NCBI GenBank assembly: GCA_020216625.1
Contig: JAIUYB010000016.1
Location: forward strand, 1 to 12,922
Direction of reading: 5' to 3'
From: Desulfarculus sp.
GTDB taxonomy: Bacteria > Desulfobacterota > Desulfarculia > Desulfarculales > Desulfarculaceae
Length of the DNA stretch: 12,922 bases
Every line of letters begins with the position of its first letter. Positions within the stretch are counted from its first letter, which is position 1. The notes under the pieces are model-generated. The model saw only the letters and a program-made list of their open reading frames with translations. It was not told the DNA's origin and did not search any database. Positions 6,329 through 12,922 of this stretch are shown one piece after another. The translations under genes and the position numbers were made by a program.

Positions 6329-7999
6329 ATGCTTTCGCCCCAACCCGAAAGGCAGTCCGATCAAATGCTGCTCACCGTGAGCATCCCCACCTATAACCGA
6401 GCGCCCTACCTCGGCTGGGCCCTGGAGTCCATCCTGTCCCAGATCGACGACGCCAAAGCGAGCCGGATGGAGATCTGGATATCCGACAACGCCTCGACCG
6501 ACGACACCTCGCGGGTGGTCGAGGGGATGATTCATGCACACCCCCGGGCCCGGATCCATTATCGACGCAATCCCCAAAACCTGGGCGCGGAAAGAAACGT
6601 AGTGGCGGCGGCCGGGCTGGGTTCCGGAGAATACGTCTGGATTTTTGGCGATGACGACTTGATGCACCCCGGCGCCCTGAATGCCCTCTGGCCCCATCTC
6701 GAGCGGGGCGAGGCCGATTTTTTTCTTCTGAACAAGAGCGTCGGCAATCGCGACCTAAGCGAAACCATCTACGAACGGCAGAACCTGCATTCCGGAGTCA
6801 TCCGCTTCGAGGGGCTGGTGGATCTCACCATGGTCTTCGGATACATCACCCAGCTTGGTTTCATCACCACGGCGGTGTTCCGACGCGAGCCGTTTTTGCG
6901 GGTGGATCCAGAGCCCTACATCGCCCTGCGCTCCTTTTATCCCCAAAATGGCATCTGGCTGGAGGCGTTTCACAATCGGCCCGCGGTATACCTGCCCCAG
7001 GTGATGGTTTGCCACCGGCAGTACAACCAGAACCAGGACTCCATGCAGCAAGGGCAACTCGACGGCCTGGTCCTGCCCCTGATCGAGATGCTCCTGCTTT
7101 TGCAGCGCAAGGGCGTTCTCGGCACCGAGGTGATGGGCCACATCGTGGAGCGACCGCTCCTGGGCTCCCATCAATCCCTCACCGCTTTCTTCCTGTCCGT
7201 CCTGGAGCAATATGTGCGCGATGGGCGCGCGTTATCGCCGGACGGCTGGGCCAAGATTCTGACGGTCATGGCCTCGGTGAGGCACCAACCGGCCCTAGAC
7301 CAGGCGCTCCAGCTCTGCCACCAGTACATGCTGAACCTGCTGAGTCGGGGGGACGCTGACGGGACCATAGCCCACGCCCGGAGGCTGGGTGGGTTAGCCA
7401 AGGATTTTTTCGGAATCCACGAGGCCCTGGGTCTGGCGCTGATGAAGAAGGGCGAACTCGCCGGCGCCGTGGTGGCCCTGGACCGATCGGTGGTCTGCAA
7501 CCCGGGTCGGGTGGAGGGCTATCTTCACCTGGGGCTGGCCTTGCTGGCCGCCGGCCAATGGCTCCCGGCCCGGCAGGTGGCCGAGGTGGGGCTGCGCCTG
7601 GCCCCCAGCCATGCCGGCCTGAACGAGGTCTTGGCCAAAGCCTGCTGCAATCTTCAGGATTGGAACCGAGCCATCCCGGCGGCCCGGATAGTGGCGGCGC
7701 ATCGTCCAGGCGACCAGCAAGTGGCCGTCTGGTTGGGATTCATCCTCCTGGCCGCCAATCGGATCGACGAACTCCAGGCGCTGCTGAGCCGGGTCTCCAC
7801 CCTGGCGGCGCCTCCGGTCTATGGACTCGAACAATTGCGCGGGCAGCTGGCCTGGCGACGTGGGGAGCCGGAGGAGGCCATCCGCCATCTGGAGCGGGAG
7901 CGCGCCCTGTTCCCTGAAAACCAGGTCGCGGCGGCCCGACTGGCGGAGTTGGCACGGACCCTCCAGAGCGGGCGAACCGCCCACGCCTTCGACGCCTAG
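6329..7999 (+). CDS. Glycosyltransferase family 2 with C-terminal TPR repeats
   Basis: A 556-residue inverting-type GT-A glycosyltransferase is predicted. After a short tail (about residues 1-12) comes MLLTVSIPTYNRAPYL, the usual first strand of GT2 enzymes. WISDNASTDDT, NLGAERNVVAAA and IFGDDDLMHPG follow; Asp108-Asp110 are the likely nucleotide/metal-binding acids. Residues about 362-540 form several TPR-like units (EALGLALMKKGELAGAVVALD, YLHLGLALLAAGQW, ARIVAAHRPGDQ), which usually mediate protein contacts. No membrane segment is visible, so it probably works at the cytoplasmic face of the membrane. It is the first gene of the rfb operon, 33 bases before rfbF, directly behind a sigma-54 promoter. 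It likely adds a sugar, perhaps the one made by the downstream genes, to a lipid-linked glycan or protein. Donor and acceptor cannot be told. Confidence 0.9.
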   Translation: MLSPQPERQSDQMLLTVSIPTYNRAPYLGWALESILSQIDDAKASRMEIWISDNASTDDTSRVVEGMIHAHPRARIHYRRNPQNLGAERNVVAAAGLGSGEYVWIFGDDDLMHPGALNALWPHLERGEADFFLLNKSVGNRDLSETIYERQNLHSGVIRFEGLVDLTMVFGYITQLGFITTAVFRREPFLRVDPEPYIALRSFYPQNGIWLEAFHNRPAVYLPQVMVCHRQYNQNQDSMQQGQLDGLVLPLIEMLLLLQRKGVLGTEVMGHIVERPLLGSHQSLTAFFLSVLEQYVRDGRALSPDGWAKILTVMASVRHQPALDQALQLCHQYMLNLLSRGDADGTIAHARRLGGLAKDFFGIHEALGLALMKKGELAGAVVALDRSVVCNPGRVEGYLHLGLALLAAGQWLPARQVAEVGLRLAPSHAGLNEVLAKACCNLQDWNRAIPAARIVAAHRPGDQQVAVWLGFILLAANRIDELQALLSRVSTLAAPPVYGLEQLRGQLAWRRGEPEEAIRHLERERALFPENQVAAARLAELARTLQSGRTAHAFDA

Positions 8000-8032
8000 G
8001 CGAGGGCGAACGAAACGGTGGAGACGGCTGGA

Positions 8033-8830
8033 ATGGAAAAACGAGACCCGGGCATGAAAGTGATGATCCTGTGTGGAGGCCAGGGCGCCAGGCTTCGGGA
8101 GGAAACCGAGTATCGCCCCAAACCCCTGGTGGAGGTGGGCGGTCGTCCGATCCTCTGGCACATCATGAAGATCTACGCCACTCATGGTTTCATGGAATTC
8201 GTTCTCTGCCTCGGCTATCGCGGGACGATGATCAAGGAGTATTTCCTGAACTACGAAACCTACAACAATGATTTCACGATCCATCTGGGACGGAAAAACA
8301 TCATCGCCTACGACGGCGCCCACGATGAACAGGATTATCGCATCACCCTGGTCGACACCGGCCAGGCGACCATGACCGGCGGCCGGGTCCTGCGAGCCAA
8401 GCGCTTCATCTGCGGGGATTCGTTCATGGTCACCTACGGAGACGGCCTGATCGACCTGGACATCGGCCGCCTGGTGGCCTTCCATCAATCCCACGGCCGT
8501 CTGGCCACCATAACCACGGTTCGGCCCCAATCCCGGTTCGGCGTCTTGAATCTCAAGGACGATGGTCAGGTCGCCCATTTCGAGGAAAAACCTCGCCTGG
8601 ATGGTTGGGTCAGCGCCGGCTACATGGTCTTCAACCGGGGGGTTTTCGACTATCTGGATGGGGACGAGTGCGTCCTGGAGCAGGCCCCCCTGCAACGGCT
8701 GGCCGCGGATGGTCAATTGATGAGCTATCGCCATGAGGGATTTTTCTTCGCCATGGACACCTACCGCGATTATCTGGAGATCAACCAGTTGTGGCAAGGT
8801 GGCCGTCCGCCATGGAAGGTCTGGTCGTGA
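8033..8830 (+). CDS. rfbF: Glucose-1-phosphate cytidylyltransferase
   Basis: Transfers CMP from CTP to glucose-1-phosphate to make CDP-glucose, the entry to CDP-linked 3,6-dideoxyhexoses. The 265-residue protein has the nucleotidyltransferase signature [15 protein letters not shown] (11-25) followed by [21 protein letters not shown], then [50 protein letters not shown] and the closing [20 protein letters not shown], all typical of RfbF. I chose the ATG at 8033 because GGTGGAG (8017-8023) lies nine bases upstream. A GTG at 8018 is possible, as is an ATG at 8054, which matches the usual family start MKVMILCGG but lacks a good site. Length is close to the family's roughly 257 residues. The middle ([15 protein letters not shown]) departs from the enterobacterial form, so another NTP/sugar is not fully excluded, but neighbours rfbG and rfbH support CDP-glucose. 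Confidence 0.9.
   Translation: MEKRDPGMKVMILCGGQGARLREETEYRPKPLVEVGGRPILWHIMKIYATHGFMEFVLCLGYRGTMIKEYFLNYETYNNDFTIHLGRKNIIAYDGAHDEQDYRITLVDTGQATMTGGRVLRAKRFICGDSFMVTYGDGLIDLDIGRLVAFHQSHGRLATITTVRPQSRFGVLNLKDDGQVAHFEEKPRLDGWVSAGYMVFNRGVFDYLDGDECVLEQAPLQRLAADGQLMSYRHEGFFFAMDTYRDYLEINQLWQGGRPPWKVWS
8816..8819 (+). promoter_or_regulatory. Ribosome binding site deciding the rfbG GTG start
   Basis: AAGG (within GGAAGG) lies seven bases before the GTG at 8827. That GTG overlaps the rfbF stop as GTGA, a typical translational-coupling junction. Upstream in-frame starts at 8791 (GTG) and 8812 (ATG) lie deeper in rfbF and have no good site. Confidence 0.6.
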
Positions 8831-9819
8831 ACGGCTCCTTTTGGCGTGATCGACCGGTGTTAGTCACCGGGGCCACCGGCCTGGTGGGCGGTTGGCTGGT
8901 GCGCCGCCTGTTGGATCAGCAGGCCGACGTGATTTGCCTGGTTCGGGATGGCGCTCCCCAAAGCGAGCTGGCCCGGACCGGCATGGCCAACCAGGTCAAG
9001 ACGGTCTGGGGGGACGTGCGGGACCGTGACCTCCTGGAACGGGCCTTGGGCGAATACGAGGTCGACACCGTTTTCCACCTGGCGGCTCAGACGATCGTGG
9101 GCATCGCCAATCGAAACCCGGTCTCCACCTTCGAATCCAACATCCAAGGGACCTGGAGCCTCTTGGAGGCGGTTCGCCGCAGCCCTTTGGTCCGCCAGGT
9201 GGTGGTGGCCTCCTCGGACAAGGCCTATGGCGACCAGGGTGGCTCGCTTTATGACGAGAGCGCCCCTCTCCAGGGACGGCATCCCTACGATGTCAGCAAG
9301 TCCTGCGCGGACCTTATCGCCCAGACCTACGCCCAAACCTACCGGACTCCGGTGGTTGTCACCCGGTGCGGAAACTTCTACGGCGGGGGGGACCTCAACT
9401 GGAACCGGATCGTCCCCGGGACCATCCGCTCCCTGCTGCGGGGAGAGGCTCCGGTCATCCGCTCGAATGGTTTGTTTGTCCGGGATTATTTTTATGTGGA
9501 AGACGGAGCCGCGGCCTACACCCTGCTGGCCGAGGCGCTGGCCGCCCGGCCAGAGCTGGCCGGGGAGTCCTTCAATTTCTCCAACCAGGATGGACGGACG
9601 GTGCTGGACCTGGTGCAGCTGATAACCCGGCTGTTCGGCGGCGGCCCTCCCCCTAGGATCCTCAATCAGGCGTCCAACGAGATTCCCCAGCAACTGCTCA
9701 GCGCGCGCAAAGCCCGGGAAGTCCTCGCTTGGTCCCCCCAGTTCGACTTGGAGGAGGGCTTAAAGCGAACCATCACCTGGTACAAGGAATATTTCGCCCA
9801 TGAACCCGACCGCCGCTGA
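8827..9819 (+). CDS. rfbG: CDP-glucose 4,6-dehydratase-like short-chain dehydrogenase
   Basis: Probably converts CDP-glucose to CDP-4-keto-6-deoxyglucose using tightly bound NAD. From the GTG start the protein has 330 residues and opens [25 protein letters not shown], with the GxxGxxG loop at 15-21. HLAAQTIVG, the SSDKAYGD segment (129-136) and the catalytic YDVSK (Y154, K158) follow; later motifs are [20 protein letters not shown] and VRDYFYVED. Extended SDR 4,6-dehydratases share these. The CDP-glucose assignment rests mainly on its place between rfbF and rfbH; by sequence alone GDP-mannose or another NDP-hexose dehydratase is possible, and it is slightly shorter than enterobacterial RfbG (about 357). 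It overlaps rfbF by four bases and rfbH by 20, so the three are almost certainly co-translated. Confidence 0.85.
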   Translation: MNGSFWRDRPVLVTGATGLVGGWLVRRLLDQQADVICLVRDGAPQSELARTGMANQVKTVWGDVRDRDLLERALGEYEVDTVFHLAAQTIVGIANRNPVSTFESNIQGTWSLLEAVRRSPLVRQVVVASSDKAYGDQGGSLYDESAPLQGRHPYDVSKSCADLIAQTYAQTYRTPVVVTRCGNFYGGGDLNWNRIVPGTIRSLLRGEAPVIRSNGLFVRDYFYVEDGAAAYTLLAEALAARPELAGESFNFSNQDGRTVLDLVQLITRLFGGGPPPRILNQASNEIPQQLLSARKAREVLAWSPQFDLEEGLKRTITWYKEYFAHEPDRR

Positions 9820-11164
9820 TCTGAGGCAAAAGATCCTGGACCTCACGGTCCAGTATCACCTGGCGGCCTTTGGCGCCGGCCCGGTCCCCTCCGGCGGTCC
9901 GAGAGCGCCGGTGGGGGGAAGGGTCTTTGACCATCGCGAGCTGGTCATGGCGGTGGAGGCGGCCCTGGACGCCTGGATGACGGCTGGCCGTTTCGCCCTG
10001 GCCTTCGAGCGCTCCTTTGCCGATCTCATGGGACTGGCCCACTGCCTGCTGGTCAACTCCGGCTCCTCGGCCAACCTGGTGGCCGTCTCCAGCCTCACCT
10101 CGCCCCTGCTGGGCGAGCGGCGACTCCAACCCGGCGACGAGGTGATCACCGTGGCCGCCGGGTTCCCCACCACGGTCAATCCCATCATCCAGAATGGCCT
10201 GGTCCCGGTGTTTGTGGACATCGCGCTGCCCACCTACAACATCGATCCCGAACAGCTGGAAGCGGCCCGCTCCGACCGCACCCGGGCGGTGGTGCTGGCC
10301 CACACCCTGGGCAACCCCTTCGAGGTGGACCGGGTGTTGGATTTCGTTCGCCGTCACGATCTCTGGCTGGTGGAGGATTGCTGCGACGCGGTGGGCTCCA
10401 CCTGGCGGGGCCGGATGGTGGGCGGGTTCGGCCACCTGGCCACCACCAGCTTCTACCCCGCCCACCACCTGACCATGGGCGAGGGCGGCGCGGTGCTTAC
10501 TTCCGATGGCCTGCTTAAACGCATCGCCATGTCCTTGCGGGATTGGGGCCGGGATTGCTGGTGCCCCCCGGGCGTGGACGGAACCTGCCGCAAGCGGTTC
10601 ACCCAACGCCACGGCGACCTGCCGGAGGGTTATGACCACAAGTACGTCTATTCCCATATCGGCTACAACCTCAAGCTGACCGACACCCAGGCCGCCATCG
10701 GGCTGGCCCAGATGGAAAAGCTTCCCGGATTCATGGCCGCCCGCCGCCGGAACTACCAGACCCTGCGCCAGGCGTTCGCCGAATTCGAGGAGTGGTTCAT
10801 CTTGCCCGAACCCACTCCTGGAGCAGACCCTTGCTGGTTCGGCTTCCCCCTGACCCTGCGACCGGGGCTTCCTTTCGATCGTCGAAGACTGATCGAGTTC
10901 CTGGACGACCGAGGAATCGCCACCCGGTTGCTGTTCGGCGGCAACCTGGTCCGGCAACCGGCCTATCGCGGCGTGAGGCTCCGGGTGGCGGATGGCGGGC
11001 TGGCGGTCAGCGACCAAGTGACCGAAAACAGCTTCTGGCTAGGGTTGTATCCGGGCATCGACGCTGAACTGATCGAATACGTCAGGGATTGTTTCGCCAG
11101 GTTTTTACATGGCGACGTTCGGTCCGGCGGCAGTCGGCCGCCCATGGGGGAGCTTGAATCATGA
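9800..11164 (+). CDS. rfbH: CDP-4-keto-6-deoxyglucose 3-dehydrase (E1), PMP/[2Fe-2S] enzyme
   Basis: A 454-residue member of the DegT/DnrJ/EryC1 aminotransferase fold that dehydrates CDP-4-keto-6-deoxyglucose at C3. [12 protein letters not shown] and [10 protein letters not shown] form the cofactor pocket. The usual PLP-binding Lys is replaced by His in [14 protein letters not shown] (H222/H223), the hallmark of E1-type dehydrases that hold pyridoxamine phosphate without a Schiff base. The iron-sulfur ligands are seen as C195-X57-C253-X1-C255-X7-C263, exactly the spacing known for the Yersinia E1 enzyme. Known E1 enzymes need a reductase partner (E3, ddhD/rfbI) to finish 3-deoxygenation; none is visible in the window. 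The start ATG at 9800 lies inside the end of rfbG, with AAGGA about 11 bases upstream. The stop overlaps the next gene by four bases (ATGA). Confidence 0.96.
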   Translation: MNPTAADLRQKILDLTVQYHLAAFGAGPVPSGGPRAPVGGRVFDHRELVMAVEAALDAWMTAGRFALAFERSFADLMGLAHCLLVNSGSSANLVAVSSLTSPLLGERRLQPGDEVITVAAGFPTTVNPIIQNGLVPVFVDIALPTYNIDPEQLEAARSDRTRAVVLAHTLGNPFEVDRVLDFVRRHDLWLVEDCCDAVGSTWRGRMVGGFGHLATTSFYPAHHLTMGEGGAVLTSDGLLKRIAMSLRDWGRDCWCPPGVDGTCRKRFTQRHGDLPEGYDHKYVYSHIGYNLKLTDTQAAIGLAQMEKLPGFMAARRRNYQTLRQAFAEFEEWFILPEPTPGADPCWFGFPLTLRPGLPFDRRRLIEFLDDRGIATRLLFGGNLVRQPAYRGVRLRVADGGLAVSDQVTENSFWLGLYPGIDAELIEYVRDCFARFLHGDVRSGGSRPPMGELES

Positions 11165-12900
11165 AAGCCTGTGAATTCATTCCGCGCTACCTGTCGAAGG
11201 TGGCCGGCGTGGGGCATGTGTTCACCTATGCCGGCGGCACCAACGCCATGCTCCTGGACGCCATCCGTCGCAACGATCTCATGACCATCGTGCCCATGCG
11301 CCACGAGGAGAACGCCGCCCTGGCGGCCGACGGTTACGCCCGCCTCCGCCATGGCCTGGGGCTGGCCCTGGCCATGAGCGGCCCCGGAGCCACCAACCTG
11401 ATCACCGGCATGGCCCAAAGTTATTTCGATTCGGTGCCAGTCCTGCACCTGACCGGCAACGTGACCACCGGCACCTTCAAGTACGGCCGGCCCTTGCGGC
11501 AACTGGGCTATCAGGAAACCGACATCGTTCCCATCGCCACGCCGGTGACCAAGGCCGCCTATTTCGTGGACCGGGCGGAGATGGTCCCTTACCTGCTGCG
11601 GGACGCCATCCGCCAAGCCCTCGAGGGGCGTCCGGGGCCAACCTTGTACGACATCCCCTTTGATGTGCAGAAGCAGGAGATCGACCCCGGCGAGCTGACG
11701 GTCGCTTATGGGCATGAGGAGCGGCGCACCCTGAGCGAGGCGGATTACGACCGTTTCCGGACCATGTTGGCCGCCAGCCGCCGACCAGTGCTGCTCTTGG
11801 GCGGTGGCATCCAGACCGCCGACGCAGCGGCCGCGGCCACCGCCTTCGCCCGCCGCCTGCGTTTGCCAGTGGTGGTCAGCCTGTTGGGCAAGGACGCCTT
11901 TCCCAACGACGACCCCTTGTACGTGGGCTTCATCGGGGCTTACGGCAACCGCCACGCCAATCGGACCCTAGCCAAGGCCGATCTGGTCATCGCCTTGGGC
12001 ACCCGCCTGGATTCCCGTCAGACGGCCAAGATCAGCGCCTTCGCCGCCAACAAACAAATCATCCACGTGGAGGTGGATCCCTGCGTGATTGGCAGCACGG
12101 TTCCAACCGCCCTGGGAATCCATCTCGATCTGCGCTCGTTTTTCCGTGACTTCGCCGAATGGGAGGCCCGCAAGCCACTGGAATTCAGCACTCCCCAGGC
12201 CTGGCTGGACCAGATCGGGGAGGCTCGGACCCTGCTTCGGGGTGATGGCGAGGAAGACCAGGGAGACCTGAATCCCAAGGCCTTGCTGCGCCGGCTGTCC
12301 CGCGCCCAGCCGTCGGGGTCCATCTACACCGTCGACGTGGGTGGCCACCAGATGTGGACCGCCCAGGTCATGGAGATCAAGGCCGGCGACCGCATCCTTT
12401 ACTCCGGCGGCCTGGGCACCATGGGCTATGCCATTCCGGCGGCCATCGGGGCCCATTTCGCCGCCCCCGACCGACCGGTGCTGGCCATCACCGGCGATGG
12501 CGGCTTCCAGATGGCCGTCTCCGAGCTGTCCACCATCGCCACCTTACGCGCGCCGGTGAAGCTGGTGGTCATCAACAACGGCATGCTGGGACTGATGCGG
12601 TATTTCCAGGACGAGAACTTCGCCGGCCTCCACCCGGCCACCGTTGAAGGCTACTCAGTGCCGGACGTGGTGCGGGTGGCTGACGCCTTCGGCCTGCCCG
12701 CCCGCGCCCTGACCCACGATCGTGATGTATCCGCGGCCCTGGACTGGTTGCAGGCCGAAACCGGCCCGGCGGTGCTGGAGGTGAAGACCCCGGTGGAATG
12801 GGCGCCCTATCCCAAGGTGGTGGTCGGCGGCGATCTCACCCAGCAGCGGCCGGAGTTGCCGCCGGAGATGGCCGCTCGCCTCGCGGAGATCATGCCATGA
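11161..12900 (+). CDS. Thiamine-diphosphate-dependent acetolactate synthase-like carboligase (YerE-like)
   Basis: The 579-residue protein has the three-domain layout of the acetolactate synthase family. The N-terminal domain has YAGGTNAM and [16 protein letters not shown], with Glu49 as likely activator of the cofactor. The central domain carries a possible FAD-binding region ([20 protein letters not shown]). The C-terminal domain carries the ThDP/metal motif [18 protein letters not shown] (443-460) ending at NN (N472-N473). GGGGGAG lies eight bases before the ATG, and ATGA overlap couples it to rfbH. No small regulatory subunit gene (ilvN) follows, so a biosynthetic acetolactate synthase is less likely. 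In Yersinia pseudotuberculosis, YerE, a ThDP enzyme encoded with the CDP-3,6-dideoxyhexose genes, adds an acetyl unit from pyruvate to C4 of the keto sugar to give yersiniose. The same role is inferred here from gene order. Confidence 0.85.
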   Translation: MKACEFIPRYLSKVAGVGHVFTYAGGTNAMLLDAIRRNDLMTIVPMRHEENAALAADGYARLRHGLGLALAMSGPGATNLITGMAQSYFDSVPVLHLTGNVTTGTFKYGRPLRQLGYQETDIVPIATPVTKAAYFVDRAEMVPYLLRDAIRQALEGRPGPTLYDIPFDVQKQEIDPGELTVAYGHEERRTLSEADYDRFRTMLAASRRPVLLLGGGIQTADAAAAATAFARRLRLPVVVSLLGKDAFPNDDPLYVGFIGAYGNRHANRTLAKADLVIALGTRLDSRQTAKISAFAANKQIIHVEVDPCVIGSTVPTALGIHLDLRSFFRDFAEWEARKPLEFSTPQAWLDQIGEARTLLRGDGEEDQGDLNPKALLRRLSRAQPSGSIYTVDVGGHQMWTAQVMEIKAGDRILYSGGLGTMGYAIPAAIGAHFAAPDRPVLAITGDGGFQMAVSELSTIATLRAPVKLVVINNGMLGLMRYFQDENFAGLHPATVEGYSVPDVVRVADAFGLPARALTHDRDVSAALDWLQAETGPAVLEVKTPVEWAPYPKVVVGGDLTQQRPELPPEMAARLAEIMP

Positions 12901-12922
12901 ACCATCACGTCTGTCGTTTGTG
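12897..12922 (+). CDS. Start of a further operon gene, possibly a C-methyltransferase (partial)
   Basis: An ATG at 12897 overlaps the stop of the carboligase gene as ATGA, with GGAG (12885-12888) eight bases upstream. Only MNHHVCRL and the first two bases (TG) of the next codon are visible, so that codon is Cys, Trp or stop. A CRxC start would suit the zinc-binding N-terminus of sugar C-methyltransferases (TylC3/NovU type), but eight residues cannot establish that. The coupled start and continuous operon make a real gene likely. Confidence 0.6.

Noticed and set aside
7394..8797. Minus-strand open frame of 467 codons
   Set aside because: It is the antisense shadow of the TPR region and rfbF, both of which have strong family motifs on the plus strand.
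9773..11017. Minus-strand open frame of 414 codons
   Set aside because: It is the antisense shadow of rfbH, whose cofactor and iron-sulfur motifs are unambiguous.
1..12922. tRNA, rRNA, CRISPR arrays, insertion sequences or phage genes
   Set aside because: I saw no tandem repeat-spacer pattern, transposase motif, terminal inverted repeats or RNA-gene-like segment.

Overview
This window reads as part of a surface-glycan (O-antigen, capsule or protein-glycosylation) locus from a high-GC Gram-negative bacterium. The GC-rich composition, strong GGAG-type ribosome binding sites and near-consensus sigma-54 promoters fit a Desulfobacterota/deltaproteobacterial or other proteobacterial genome. The sequence alone does not fix the taxon.

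Layout. At the left edge (435 to 1, minus strand) is the N-terminal part of an NAD-dependent sugar epimerase/dehydratase. A 0.7-kb gene-free divergent region follows (436-1137). It carries two outward-facing sigma-54 (RpoN) -24/-12 elements, one for the epimerase and one for the next gene. Positions 1138-5295 encode a 1385-residue multidomain protein: a sulfotransferase-like N-terminus, a GT-B-like glycosyltransferase segment, a helical TPR-like stretch and a C-terminal GT-A (family 2-like) glycosyltransferase domain. It ends at a hairpin/T-tract terminator (about 5337-5371). On the minus strand, 5960-5430 encodes a stand-alone adenylylsulfate kinase (CysC), which makes PAPS, the sulfate donor a sulfotransferase would need.

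A third sigma-54 element (6248-6264) starts a tightly packed operon that runs off the right edge: a GT2 glycosyltransferase with C-terminal TPRs (6329), rfbF (8033), rfbG (8827), rfbH (9800), a thiamine-diphosphate carboligase resembling YerE (11161), and the first codons of a further gene (12897). The last five junctions are 33 bp apart or overlapping.

How it may work together. RfbF, RfbG and RfbH take glucose-1-phosphate to CDP-glucose, then CDP-4-keto-6-deoxyglucose, then the 3-deoxygenated intermediate. RfbH here has both the PLP-site His replacement and the exact C-X57-C-X1-C-X7-C iron-sulfur pattern of the E1 dehydrase. A YerE-like enzyme would then attach a two-carbon acetyl branch from pyruvate, giving a yersiniose-type branched 3,6-dideoxyhexose. 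The two multidomain glycosyltransferases would assemble the glycan, and the CysC/sulfotransferase-like pair may sulfate it. The most notable observations are that three transcription units share strong sigma-54 promoters and that a PAPS/sulfotransferase module sits next to a branched-dideoxysugar operon. The joint pathway is inference.
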